A stretch of 64,000 nt of DNA, taken from Chloroflexi bacterium TSY. Lineage in GTDB: Bacteria > Chloroflexota > Anaerolineae > Caldilineales > Caldilineaceae. This document shows, one piece after another, positions 30,498 to 40,359 of this stretch. The translations under genes and the position numbers were made by a program. The number at the start of each line of letters is the position of its first letter. Position 1 is the first letter of the stretch. The stretch covers positions 62,001 through 126,000 of the forward strand of contig JAHBNG010000017.1 in the NCBI GenBank assembly GCA_019217005.1, read 5' to 3'. The notes under the pieces were generated by a model. It was not told the DNA's origin and made no database searches. It was given only the letters and a program-made list of their open reading frames with translations.

Positions 30498-30722
30498 TCA
30501 TGACGACACCCCAGCCTCCAACTCCTGAACGCGGGCATCCAAATCCGCCACCGAATGCCCAATCCCCTCCTGCTCGCGCTCACAACGCGCCAACATTCTG
30601 TGCAACTGTCCCATCCAGACCAGCATCTGGCCATTGAGCTGTTCCAACGTGATCTCTTCCCGCTCCCATTTGCGGATCAGTTCCTCCCACGCCTGGACCG
30701 TAAATCGTTCATCTGTGTGCAT
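30498..30722 (-). CDS. Small coiled-coil protein, function unknown
   Basis: 74 residues, strongly charged, with a heptad-like pattern (ITLEQLNGQMLVWMGQLHRMLARCEREQ...VADLDARVQELE). Start ATG 30722 follows a purine-rich AAGGAGCAACTTC site. Not recognised as a named family. Confidence rests on the start context and composition. Confidence 0.5.
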   Translation of the reverse strand: MHTDERFTVQAWEELIRKWEREEITLEQLNGQMLVWMGQLHRMLARCEREQEGIGHSVADLDARVQELEAGVSS

Positions 30723-31124
30723 GAAGTTGCTCCTTTTGAAAATTGATCACCAGAGAGCAACAGATCACTCCATTGCCCCCTGGTCGAGACAATGGCCAAA
30801 ATCCAAACAGCCACCCCAACCTGTGGATGCATCTGCTGTTCAGCATGCGCGATCCGCAATCGAGGTGGCTGCAAACGTTTTGACAGACTCGTAAGGAGCC
30901 ATTAAACTAACGCAAGCCACCCGGACTGGCTTAGACAGTTCGGGTGGTTAGCCGACCGTCGAGTGTTGTTGGCACTCGGCGGCGGCGCATTTTTCAATTG
31001 ACCGGTCCGGCCACATGGCAACATATCCCAGTCTACGAGAATAGACGCCTTGGCTGGATTGAGCACAGATAATAAACGATCCGGCGTCACATGTCAAACG
31101 GGGCTTGACACGCGACGGGCCATT
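30723..31124. other. Gene-free stretch
   Basis: No supported gene. A hairpin of CCACCCGGAC/GTTCGGGTGG type at 30915-30945 could terminate transcripts. The rest is featureless to the eye. Confidence 0.5.
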
Positions 31125-32615
31125 TCACTCCCTCACATAGCGCGTCCGCAGCGTAAAGACGCTATCCCCACTCAAGATCGCCCCCCGCCCAAAGAGTCTG
31201 CCATTTTGCCAATTTGAGAGCCCCAATTCTGGCCGGTGGAGAGCAAACTGACCGTCCACCCAGCGCGTGTAGTCGTTGCTCACAAAGGGTGCATTGATGA
31301 TGTCGTAATAGCGCTGATGTTCATCTTCGTCTTCGCTGATCAGCGCACCAATAAACTGCGGACTCTGTTGATTGAAGAGCGAGACCGCCTCATCCACCGA
31401 ATCGACAACGACTACTGTTATCTCGGGCGTCTCTTCCCATTCCCACTCATGACCCAAGGCGGAAGGAGAGATCAACTCGGCCTGTGCTTCAGTAACATCA
31501 CCCTCTGCTCGACGAATCGTGACCCGCTTGGCAAAAAGGGCCTCTGGTACGACAGTTTCACTTCCCTCAGCCACATGTAATTTAAAGGTCTGCCCTCGGC
31601 GTCTGCCTGCTTCTTTCAAACTTTCCAACAACACGGGCATCAGCTCGGTTGTTCGCGAGCGCACGATGCAGCAGGTATTGAGCGTGTTACAAACTTTACG
31701 GTCCAGCGAACGGACAACTGCTTCACCAAATTGCGCTGAATCGGCAGAGTCTGCCGCCACAATCCAGGCACCGCCCGTGCCATGTAGACTGACGGGAACC
31801 CCCACGCTACGCGCCAACGATCCCAGCATCGCCACAGCCGGACCGGAGCCACGGGCCACAGCCAAAGAGAGTCGTTCATCCAGGAAGAGTGCCCATCCTG
31901 CCGCACGTGCAGAACTTTCAACCAAGGTCACGGCACCAGTGGGGAGTCCAGCCGCTTCGAGAGCTGGTTCCAACGCCAGCTGCATAATCACCTGTGCAGT
32001 GCGTAGGGCATCGCTGCCAATCCGAAAGACAACGGTGTTGCCGCTGCGCAGCACGCCACAGGCATCGGCCAAAACATTGGGACGTCCCTCAAAGACAAAG
32101 GCAATCACACCCAGCGCCGCCCCCACCAACTCGACCCGAAATCCATCGTGCTGAACAGTCTCGACAACGGTGCCTCGACCCGATGGCGCATCAATCCAAC
32201 CACGCAGGCCGTCGATCATCTTGCTGCGCAGTGCCTCATCGGCAACCAAACGGGTCGTTGATCGACCACGAGCTTGTGCATCGGCGACGTCCACGGCATT
32301 GATGTCGGCGATCTGTTGCCAGATCGAATCTGTCTCCAAAGTGCTGGCAAACTGTTGATAAAAATCGAGAATCTGATCATCTGTCACAGAGCCCATGGCT
32401 TGAAAGGCGCGTACACTACGCGTCACGGCGCTCGTGGCGGTCTCCTGCTCCGCTGCGGGAATGCGCAAAAGCTCACCCGTTGTTCCGGCAACGGCCAGTT
32501 GATCACCCGCCTGAAAAGCGGCCGCCAGTTCCTCACTCACACGCACCACGCCACCACCGGGAGCCAGGATGGGCATACCTGCTTCGAGCATATTGAGTTG
32601 TTCTATGTGTTTCAT
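31125..32615 (-). CDS. proA: Gamma-glutamyl phosphate reductase (ProA-like)
   Basis: NADPH-dependent reduction of gamma-glutamyl phosphate to the semialdehyde in proline synthesis. It is an aldehyde-dehydrogenase-fold protein of 496 residues, longer than the usual 415-430 because about 55 extra residues precede the domain. Typical ProA features include GALGVIAFVFEGRPNVLADACGVLRSGNTVVFRIGSDAL and the active-site segment DRKVCNTLNTC with the catalytic Cys. It ends LRTRYVRE. The rest of the proline pathway is not nearby. A ProA-like paralogue of different substrate is the alternative. Confidence 0.8.
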   Translation of the reverse strand: MKHIEQLNMLEAGMPILAPGGGVVRVSEELAAAFQAGDQLAVAGTTGELLRIPAAEQETATSAVTRSVRAFQAMGSVTDDQILDFYQQFASTLETDSIWQQIADINAVDVADAQARGRSTTRLVADEALRSKMIDGLRGWIDAPSGRGTVVETVQHDGFRVELVGAALGVIAFVFEGRPNVLADACGVLRSGNTVVFRIGSDALRTAQVIMQLALEPALEAAGLPTGAVTLVESSARAAGWALFLDERLSLAVARGSGPAVAMLGSLARSVGVPVSLHGTGGAWIVAADSADSAQFGEAVVRSLDRKVCNTLNTCCIVRSRTTELMPVLLESLKEAGRRRGQTFKLHVAEGSETVVPEALFAKRVTIRRAEGDVTEAQAELISPSALGHEWEWEETPEITVVVVDSVDEAVSLFNQQSPQFIGALISEDEDEHQRYYDIINAPFVSNDYTRWVDGQFALHRPELGLSNWQNGRLFGRGAILSGDSVFTLRTRYVRE

Positions 32616-32639
32616 TATTTTATCCTTTTTGTAAGAAAG

Positions 32640-32678
32640 TCTGAGGCGAAGGATAAGGCTAAGGCGAAGGCTGAGGAA
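32640..32678. repeat. Purine-rich hexamer repeat upstream of proA
   Basis: GCGAAGGATAAGGCTAAGGCGAAGGC-type iterations of AAGGCK, opposed at 32730-32756 by a CTTC-rich complement (CTTTCTTCGGCGTCAG). A long imperfect hairpin is possible. No gene. Confidence 0.5.
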
Positions 32679-32758
32679 GAATGTAATCGATGGCGTTTCC
32701 GTTTGCGAAGTCCTCGCTTTTACTATCTTCTGCCTTCTCTCTTTCTTCGGCGTCAGTC

Positions 32759-32884
32759 ATTAGACATTATAGGGATTGAAAAATAGGACACGGATTTTCA
32801 GGATGAACACGGATTATCCCAGAGTCAATCCGTGCAATCTGTGTTCATCCGTGTCCCATATTCTGAATCCTTATAATCTCTATT
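32759..32884. repeat. 126-bp ACACGGAT dispersed repeat, copy 1
   Basis: Nearly identical to 56069-56194. Internally palindromic: GACACGGAT...AACACGGATT against AATCCGTG...GTGTTCATCCGTGTCC. A MITE or REP-like repeat. Related ACACGGAT(T) strings occur at 22286 and 56374. Confidence 0.8.
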
Positions 32885-32994
32885 ATTTCGGCCAGATGGC
32901 GAAGGTTATTCGTTCGTGTCGCTGAACAAATAGCTCGTTTGTTCTACGATTGGCCGAAATCTTCCCACCCATTGTAAGGCAAATCGAAGTCGCG

Positions 32995-33940
32995 TCAACA
33001 ATCGCTCAAAACGCCCGTTGTGCTTTTTGACTTCAAAAAATCTTCCACAATGGGGGCGAAGTCGGCAATTGTCTCTACCTGGTTGGCGTAGCGCTGTCGT
33101 TCGGCGCCGATGAGCAGTGTCAGAGCGGGGGTTGAGTGTGTGTTTGCTATGGCGACACTCTTCGACATTGCCATGGTCGCTGGTCACGATGATGAGCGTC
33201 TCGTCGAGATTCGCTGCCTCGATGAGTCCGGCCAGAAAACCATCAAATTGGCGCAAGACTTGCTCAGCCTGATCAATTTGTTTCCGATGCCCCAACAGAT
33301 CGGTCAACCAATGTTCAAAGAACACGAAGTGATGTTCTTGCGCGATTGTCCATAGCTGTTGCCCACCCTGTTCTGGCTTATAGACAGGAACGTCTGGATA
33401 GCCAAGTTGGTCGCGCCAGCTCGCGTTGGTGAAATCTGCGGCTAATCCACGACCGGCCATCAGATCGGTGTGCGTTAAGAGCCGCAGTCCACCGACAGTT
33501 GCGGCATAGGGCACGGCGCTCAAGAGCCGCTTCCCCCGTTTAATGGCTGTGAAATAACGTTCAGGATAGGCATTACAAAAGTAAGCGCTCAATCCAGAAT
33601 GTGCCAACTGCTGGAAGAGACTGGCCTCATCGAGAATCGAGCGAATTCGGGCGTCTGGTTTAGGACCGTAATGCTCACCAAGTCTTTTTGCGGCGTTGAT
33701 CCCCGTTAGAATGGTGGTCTGTCCCGTTGCACTCTGTGGGCGTCCAAGAACACCCAACCGAGCGTCAGTTGGAATGAATTCAGCACGTTTAAACGAACTT
33801 CGTTCTGTATCAGCCGTCGGCGAATGTCCGTCAAGTAAATCAAGTAAGGTAGGGTATGTTGTTCGCGCCAGAGGGTTCGTATCGGGTTTATTTTCACCTA
33901 AACCGACACCGTCCAGAAAAACAAAAATGATTCGTCGCAT
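32995..33940 (-). pseudogene. Alkaline-phosphatase/phosphomutase-fold metalloenzyme, C-terminal frameshift
   Basis: The N-terminus FLDGVGLGENKPDTNPLA and the block GVLGRPQSATGQTTILTGINA (nucleophile Ser/Thr) match the metalloenzyme superfamily that includes phosphoglycerate mutase and phosphopentomutase. SDHGNVEE supplies late metal ligands. After HTLNP the frame breaks at a five-G run (33127-33131). Shifting by one base gives ALTLLIGAERQRYANQVETIADFAPIVEDFL, the expected family C-terminus, ending at 32995. The unshifted frame runs to 32906 with an unrelated tail. A homopolymer error is a real alternative to mutation. Confidence 0.8.
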
Positions 33941-33997
33941 GTGCGTCTCTTTGATACGGGACCTGCGGTAATCTCTTACTATTTCGATTATACTATT

Positions 33998-34090
33998 ACA
34001 GTCTCTAGCGGGACAAGCGGCAAGTGTCCCGCCTCTCCAAGTGACGACCCAGGGATCTTGGTGCCCGTTACTTCTCTGAAGTGACCTACG
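33998..34090. repeat. Diverged copy of the GTAGGTC repeat
   Basis: Shares the GGGACAAGC and CCTCTCCAAGTGA blocks and the GTGACCTACG end with the tandem pair at 30239-30455. It lies between the metalloenzyme and the MFS transporter. Confidence 0.6.
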
Positions 34091-34849
34091 AGTTATCCAT
34101 CTCTAAGCTATCAAAACATCGGTTACAGTGTACTATGATCCACGACTTCCAAATTGCGTGTGTGATATTTTTAAGCCGATTGCATAGCGATTTTGTCCGA
34201 TCATGAGCGCGAGCGCACTTACCAAGACAATGCCTCCAATGAGGTGAAAGGCACCTGAATAATCAAACCAACGAATGAGCGCGCCTGCTAAAATCGGCCC
34301 GATCACTTTTCCTAGGTTTCGCAACGTGCCGACAATACCCATACTTGCACCAACATGGTCTGGATTTGCCTCAACTGCAACCATCGCAATCGTTGACGGG
34401 GATAAGAGCGCTTCCGCCAGACCAATCATCATTGAAATTGCACATAGGACCAATCCGTTGTGGCTGTAGGTCAATGCGGGCAGCGAGATACTCAGCGAAA
34501 ACAGCCCCAGGACAATTGCCGATGGATAGCCAAACCGATCGCCAAAGCGCCCACACCAAGGACGTGCCATGAGGTGTACTGCTTCTTGGATGGAAAAAAA
34601 GCTTCCCACAACGAGGATGTTGACCCCCTCTGATAGCGCGTAGATGGGCAAAAAGGCCCGGACAGCATAAGTCGCGATATACATAGTTGACTCAAGCCCC
34701 CCAGCCAGCCATACAGATGTTGTTCGACGGCATGCATGAAGGGCTCGTGATATTTGTTGAAACAACGATTGGTGGAGAGGAACGATCTGGCGTGATTGAA
34801 CCTGTTCTGTTGACTCCTTTAATAGTAAAATCGGTACAAATGCCAGACT

Positions 34850-35227
34850 CAGTAGATCCAAATTTGGCGTTTTTGACTATTTTCAGTCGGGAGAGAAGGG
34901 ATTTTGGGGCCATTTTTTCAGATCTCAGTTGCCAAAAACAGCCAATTTCATATCTAGAAATCGCTTAAATTTTACGTAAATGCTAGGTATTGAGGGGTGG
35001 TTCAGAATTAGGTTTACACTTTTGATACATAGACAAAAATCTATATGAGGTCATTTTCTGCCTGAGCATGGCTCAAATTAGAAAATATAAACATCTTTTC
35101 TCTTTGCAAAAATGTAAACCTAATTGTCCGCCTAAAATGAACCACCCCGGTATTGACTGGCAAATACGTATTTATGTCAACTAATTAGCCCAAATTCTCT
35201 CTCTAAACCTGAAATTTGGATCTACTG
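34850..35227. mobile_element. MITE-A copy 3, carrying a nested MITE-B
   Basis: CAGTAGATCCAAATTT termini, 5-bp target duplication AGACT at 34845-34849 and 35228-35232. More diverged than copies 1 and 2. Contains MITE-B at 34994-35148. Confidence 0.93.
34994..35148. mobile_element. MITE-B copy 4 (155 bp), nested in MITE-A
   Basis: 8-bp target duplication GGTATTGA at 34986-34993 and 35149-35156. It entered MITE-A at a different position from copy 1, so the two nestings are independent events. Confidence 0.95.
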
Positions 35228-36023
35228 AGACTGCTAATCAATCCAATCAGCGTAAAGACGACAACCGGCGAGTACCTTAGCAAGAGCCAACTTGCAATCA
35301 GCGGGCCCACGACATAGCCGCCGCTGCGTGCAATGCCAAACCAGCCCAATCTCTCTGCTTTAGCGCTCTGTGATAATTCAGAGACATAGGCCAACGTGAC
35401 AGGCCCATAGATTGCGGTTGCTAATCCGTGTATGATCCGGACGACGACAAGCTGTTCTGGAGTTGTGATATAGCGATAAGCGAAGGGCATCAGCACAAAG
35501 AATGCAGTTCCGATGAGTAGCCAAGCACGTCTGCCCCAGCGATCAGAGAAAAGACCAATTGCCGGTTTGAGTATCATACCAGTCAAAGTAGAGACTGAGG
35601 TGATCAGACCCAGGTATATATCGCTGGCTCCAAGCGTAGCGGCGAATATCGGTAGGAGGGGGGTCTTTCCCATCTGATATGCCGCGCGGACCACAAAATC
35701 CGCCAACGTAATTGCGATAAAGCTGCGAAATATAGACATCAGTTGCTCATTCCTCTGCATCAATAGGACCAAGTGCGAATGACCGAAGCCCTATTGTATT
35801 GGAAGTTAAGATTATTTTGAAATCTTGGCTCAACAGGATCTCATTTGGTCGACTCGCTTTGGTTTCGATGCGCCTTCAGCTACTCAACTAGTGCTCGTCT
35901 TCCCTGTCTCTGTGAACCGCATGAGATCTCAGAGGGTTGAAATCTTTTGCTTCCTCATTGGGGCTTATAGATAGATACTAGCTAGTATCAGTAAACCGCA
36001 GTGGAGTCGCCATGCATGGCGCA

Positions 36024-36046
36024 GCGTTCTCTATTACACGCAGTAG
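36024..36046. other. Left recombination site (attL-like)
   Basis: GCGT-TCTCTA-TTACACGCAGTAG: a 4-base host arm, the 6-bp core, and the 13-bp element arm. Confidence 0.75.
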
Positions 36047-38085
36047 GCCAAAAAAGGGGTAAAATAGCCCTAGGAGGCCAAAATGAACCAAGAATTTAGC
36101 GCCGCAGTAACAGGATTCTGTGCCCATGTGAGAATGCTTTCTCCGCAAAGCGAAACTGTAAAACATTACGAAAGTGACCTAAATCAATTTGGCCAGGTGA
36201 TAGAAAAAAGGCCAAGAGAGATAGGTCGCCAAGAGATAACGACGTTTGTAACGGCGCAACTCGAAGCGGGGATGAGCAGTGCGACGGTCAATCGCAGAGT
36301 GGCAACGTTGAGCCGATTTTTCGACTACTTGGCGGATGAGGCAGAAGACGAAAGCTGGTCAAACCCGGTGGTGTGGCGTCTACACCGACTGGATACAGGT
36401 TGCCATCTTCCCAGAGATATAGCGGAACGCATCGTCCGCCAGTTATGGGGGGAGCGTGAGTCAAGGTCAGATAAGAGACCAAGTGATGTTGGCCTTGATG
36501 CTCGACGTTGGCCTGCGGGTGGGCGAAGTGTCGAAACTAGAGATGGGCGATATTGAAGCTGCCATAAATCCGGACGAACTGTGGTCACTGCGCGTACGCG
36601 GCAAAGGGAACAAAGAGCGTCGAGTCTGGTTGACGCCAGAAACCACAGCGCTGTTGGTGAGCTATATGGATGAGCGTCCTGATGCAGTCGATAGCCATCT
36701 GTTTCTGACTCGTCGTCACAAAGGCATCAGTGTCCGCGGAATCCAGGAGCGCCTCGATTATTACCGTCAGCAAGCCGGACTCTCCGAGAACGAGGTCTCC
36801 TGTCATCGCCTGCGCCATACCTTCGCCAGACGAATGGCAGAGTCGCGTATGCCACTGCCTAGTCTCTCTCATTGGTTGGGTCACAGTCAATTGAAAACGA
36901 CCCAGATTTACATCGATGGTGCCAATCCTGATATGCGAGCCGACTATGAAGCTGCTATGGAGCAGTTGTCTCGCCAAGCCGCATGCTCGGATATTGAAGG
37001 AACGACATCTGCAATAGAGACAGAGAATACTGTGCCTTCTGAACATCGCACAGTGGAGCCAGCTGTTGGCATCTGTTTGTCTGCTGATGAGATCCGTCAA
37101 CGTCTCACCTCATTGCCGCTCTGGCTTCATCAACCCATCATCTCATTACTTCTCCACCAGCAATTACGCTGGAAAGCCCTCTATCGGCGGGAACGAGCCC
37201 TTCAGTGGTTTGGCGAACTCCAACGCGGTTGGCAATGGATGCTCGACCAGCGCATGCTCTCCAGCTTATCCGAACTAAGACGGCGCGATCTCCAAGACTA
37301 CATCACCCACCTATGTGACTTAGAGTATTCCGTCCATACCATCAATCATTTTATTTGTACCCTCAAGTGTTTTCTGCATTTTGCTGAAGAATGTGGCCAG
37401 TCGATCGCTCCGGCTTTATATCGCATTCAACGTCTCAAACGACCCACTACCTTACCTCGTCCGTTGCGCCAGCATGAATTTGCTCAACTTGAACAGTTCG
37501 TCTTAAACTCAACGGCTCAGAGCCTTTCTCCTTCCGACCTCCTTGACCGTGCTTGGTTTCTTATTCTGGTTGATGCTGGGCTACGTATGGGCGAAGTGCA
37601 AGCTCTGCTCGTTTCTGACTGGAATTCGGATACACAGACTCTGCTCGTTCGAGATGCCAAATCCCATCGTGACCGTCGGTTGCCTGTTACCCAACGCACT
37701 GCTCTTGCCATCGATGCCCATCTGCAACATCGCACCGATGACCTGGCTACTCATTCCCCGCTTTTACTACGCGATGGCTTACCTCTTCGAGCCAATTATG
37801 TGCGCAACCATCTTCATGCCTTTGCCACCCGTTTGCTCAACAGTGGCCTTATGCCCATCACTACCTTGCAGAAACTCATGGGGCACACTCATATCGATAC
37901 CACCATGCTTTATGCACAGCTCTACGATGAAACCATTCAGCAGCATTATTTAGCCGCTATGGCTTCACATTCTGTTTACGCTATCCCTGAACCTGACCCC
38001 GCTATTTGGGGTCCCACTTTGGAGAATGCCTTTGAATCAACTTTTCAATAGCAACCACTTTAACTTTTATGTCTACTGCGTGTAA
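36034..38085 (+). mobile_element. 2.05-kb element encoding a tandem tyrosine recombinase
   Basis: The element is bounded by perfect 13-bp inverted repeats, TTACACGCAGTAG (36034-36046) and its complement (38073-38085). A 6-bp direct repeat TCTCTA lies at 36028-36033 and 38086-38091. Its only gene is a fused pair of tyrosine recombinases. It resembles a minimal self-mobilising unit, and no published family with this architecture is recognised here. RIT elements (three separate adjacent recombinases) are the nearest idea. Confidence 0.8.
36083..38051 (+). CDS. Double tyrosine recombinase (active plus degenerate domain), frameshift at a G6 run
   Basis: Two Xer/phage-integrase-like recombinases in tandem, about 650 residues. 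Module 1: SAM-like DNA-binding domain (36110-36350), then catalytic residues Arg (DVGLRVGE), Lys (GKGNKER), HRLR (HxxR), His (WLGHSQ) and Tyr (TTQIYID), all present. Module 2: a second SAM-like domain (37170-37420), then Arg (DAGLRMGE), Lys (AKSHRDR), His (LMGHTH) and Tyr (TTMLYAQ). The HxxR box is replaced by RNHL (in VRNHLHAFATRLL), so the second Arg is missing. The start frame (36083-36446) joins the main frame across GGGGGG 36447-36452 and needs a one-base shift. This may be programmed slippage, mutation or error. A GTG at 36456 could start the shortened form. Confidence 0.85.
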
Positions 38086-38095
38086 TCTCTAACGC
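38073..38095. other. Right recombination site (attR-like)
   Basis: CTACTGCGTGTAA-TCTCTA-ACGC: the 13-bp element arm, the 6-bp core, and a host arm complementary to that of the left site. An inverted extra core with the same arm (TAGAGA-ACGC) lies at 38111-38120. Confidence 0.75.
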
Positions 38096-38747
38096 CGGTC
38101 CCGTTCGCATTAGAGAACGCCTTTCCAAAGGAAAGGTGCGCTCACTCCGCGTTGCGATCTACTGAGTATGAACCATCGGTTCAACAAGAGCGGAGTCCAT
38201 ATATGGATGAATTAGAAATTTGGTTGATTCGTGCGCGCTCTGGTGACCAAGCGGCTTTTGAATCAGTTGTACGTTATTTTCAAGACATGGCGGTGGGCTA
38301 CAGCTATGCCCTGCTGGGTGATCATCATTTGGCCGAAGATGCCGCCCAGGAAGCCTTCATCAATGCTTATTGTGATCTGCGGAGTTTGCGTGATCTTGCT
38401 GCATTTCCGGGCTGGTTTCGGCGAATTGTCTTTAAGCACGCAGACCGTCTGCGCCGTGGAAAGCGTGTCTCGGCTGTGTCACTCAGCCAAATCGACAATA
38501 CATCAGCTGCACGTCAGCCCAGCTCCCGGTTATCGGATCCGGTACGTTATGTCGAAGCGGTGGAAGGACAGAATCGTATTACAGATGCAATCAACACGTT
38601 GCCTGACACGCAACGTGAAGTGCTGATTCTCTTCTACATCGGCAACTATGCACAACAAGAGATCAGCACGTTTCTGGATCTGCCCGTGTCAACCGTCCGG
38701 ATGCGTTTGTACCACGCACGTCAGCGACTAAAAAAAAGGATACTTAG

Positions 38748-40359
38748 TACTACTGTGCATCAAGTAAAGGCTCGATAATGTTCGATTTTTGCACAAGATA
38801 ATGCGAGCGTTTAGCGGAAGCAAGACGACGTTGCTTGTAGCGAAGGCGCTCGATAGTCTCAGCGAGTGTCAAGACAGGTTTAGGCAGAACGGCATGGAGA
38901 AGTTCAACAACCTGTGGCAAAGTGAGAGCGGGGGCATCATATTTGAGGAAAAACTGAGAACGAGCCAAGAAACCAAAGGCCAAAATGACTAAGGTCATAT
39001 GATGATGCCAACCGAGCCAACTGCGAGTTTCATATTCGTTGAGTCCGAGAAACTGCTTGGCTTGTTCAAAAATGGTTTCAATGGGCCAACGCAAAGCAGA
39101 AACAGTGGCGAAGTCATCCAAGGAAGTCTCAAGGGGTGCATTGGAGAGAAAGTATTGCAGAGAGCAATCGGGATTGCGGCGGACGATGAGCCAGAGAGCA
39201 GAACCGGGGAGCCCATTGCGGACAGAGACAATGCGGCGACAAGCAATGGAAGCAACGATGAAGCCCTTGGAGCCCTCTTTGAGAACATGCTGTTGCCACT
39301 CATGCTCCTGGAAGGTGTCAGCGAGTTGAGCAACGGTGAGAGGCGTAGGTTCACCAGGCCGGACGCGGAGCTTGGAAGCTTTGCGCCCGCGTCCAGATGA
39401 TGCGGGCAGATAGGTCTGGGGGCTGGAGGTCCAGACACGAGTCTCTTTGGGCACTTCAGCAAAGTAGCTGTAAGCGGTTTGGCCATCAATGCAGTCAAGC
39501 AGATGAGTATCTTTGCCAAAGGCTTCATCCATAGTGATCCAGCGGATGGGCAACGCACCCAGGGCGTGCGTCTGCTCAATCATGGACCAAGCCAATTCAT
39601 TTTTTGTTTGGAAGGTCAGGTCAGTGGGAAGACCGGTTTTGTACCGCTTCTCTGCATACTCATCACTAAACCATTCTTGGGGGATATACAACCGACAGTT
39701 CAGTAAGGTATAGCCATGAGAGCTATTATATCCCAGGAAGACTCCGGCTTGACAGTTGGCGATCTTGCCCAGTTCGCCACACCGCTGCCGCTTGACGCCC
39801 ACTGACTCTTCTCCTTGCTTGGGAATGTCGCTCCCATCCAGGAGTAAGACGCCATTTGCGTCTCCCAACAACTCACCTGTCTGTCGAGTATGTTCCGCCA
39901 GCATCGCTTCACCGCTCCAGCGGCTCTGACCCACAAAGCTTTGCAGGGGGCGTACACCCGATTCTCCTACTGTCGCCAGCGCGATGTTCTCGGCCGATTT
40001 GCGTTTGATTTCGGGGTCTAACAAGCCTCGCATGTAGTGGTACGCATGCTCTCTCTGAGCCACATGGCTGAAGTATGGACTATATATGGCATGATACTCC
40101 TGGAGTTGGTCGGCCAGTGCCGCCAGTTGCTCTTCTGTCAGTTCCAGCAGCGGCGGGCTTTCCAGTTGGCTGTAGTCATATTGATTGACTGCTTGAGCAA
40201 GTTTCATCTTGATTTCCTTTCATCGAAGACTGCTTCATTTTATTGGCTCTTCAGTCTATCTCATTTTTCCTTTGCATTCTGTTTGCGTTTTGTTAGCAAT
40301 ATGCCCAGAAATATAACGAATTTCCTTTGTGTTTCACAATATATTGCTGCACAGTAGTA
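38748..40359 (-). mobile_element. IS701-family insertion sequence
   Basis: Ends TACTACTGTGCA and its complement, about 1.61 kb. Flanks are TTAG (38744-38747) and TTAT (40360-40363), a 4-bp duplication with one mismatch, as expected for IS701 targets of YTAR type. Inserted at the sigma/ankyrin junction. Confidence 0.85.
38750..40207 (-). CDS. IS701-family DDE transposase, intact
   Basis: 485 residues and uninterrupted, the usual size for IS701. The DDE core is visible as LLLDGSDIPKQGEESVGVKRQRCGELGK (first Asp), WITMDEAFGKD (second Asp) and ALRWPIETIFEQAKQFLGLNEYETRSWLGWHHH (Glu), which are the family signatures. Start ATG 40207 follows AAAGGAAATCAAG. The stop lies 2 bp inside the element end, so the gene fills the IS. 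Potentially active. Confidence 0.93.
   Translation of the reverse strand: MKLAQAVNQYDYSQLESPPLLELTEEQLAALADQLQEYHAIYSPYFSHVAQREHAYHYMRGLLDPEIKRKSAENIALATVGESGVRPLQSFVGQSRWSGEAMLAEHTRQTGELLGDANGVLLLDGSDIPKQGEESVGVKRQRCGELGKIANCQAGVFLGYNSSHGYTLLNCRLYIPQEWFSDEYAEKRYKTGLPTDLTFQTKNELAWSMIEQTHALGALPIRWITMDEAFGKDTHLLDCIDGQTAYSYFAEVPKETRVWTSSPQTYLPASSGRGRKASKLRVRPGEPTPLTVAQLADTFQEHEWQQHVLKEGSKGFIVASIACRRIVSVRNGLPGSALWLIVRRNPDCSLQYFLSNAPLETSLDDFATVSALRWPIETIFEQAKQFLGLNEYETRSWLGWHHHMTLVILAFGFLARSQFFLKYDAPALTLPQVVELLHAVLPKPVLTLAETIERLRYKQRRLASAKRSHYLVQKSNIIEPLLDAQ

Larger units (their letters stand above)
34133..35739 (-). pseudogene. MFS drug/sugar transporter, split by MITE-A carrying MITE-B
   Basis: The N-terminal half (35233-35739) has helices with the MFS loop motif GLFSDRWGRRAWLL. 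The C-terminal half (34133-34844) starts inside helix 6 and repeats the motif as GRFGDRFGYP. Removing 34850-35227 with one AGACT yields GLISSLAFVPILLLKE, fully in frame. Rejoined length is about 400 residues, normal for twelve-helix transporters. Start 35739 (MSIFRSF) is preferred for its AGAGGAAT site; 35760 is possible. Substrate unknown. Confidence 0.92.
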
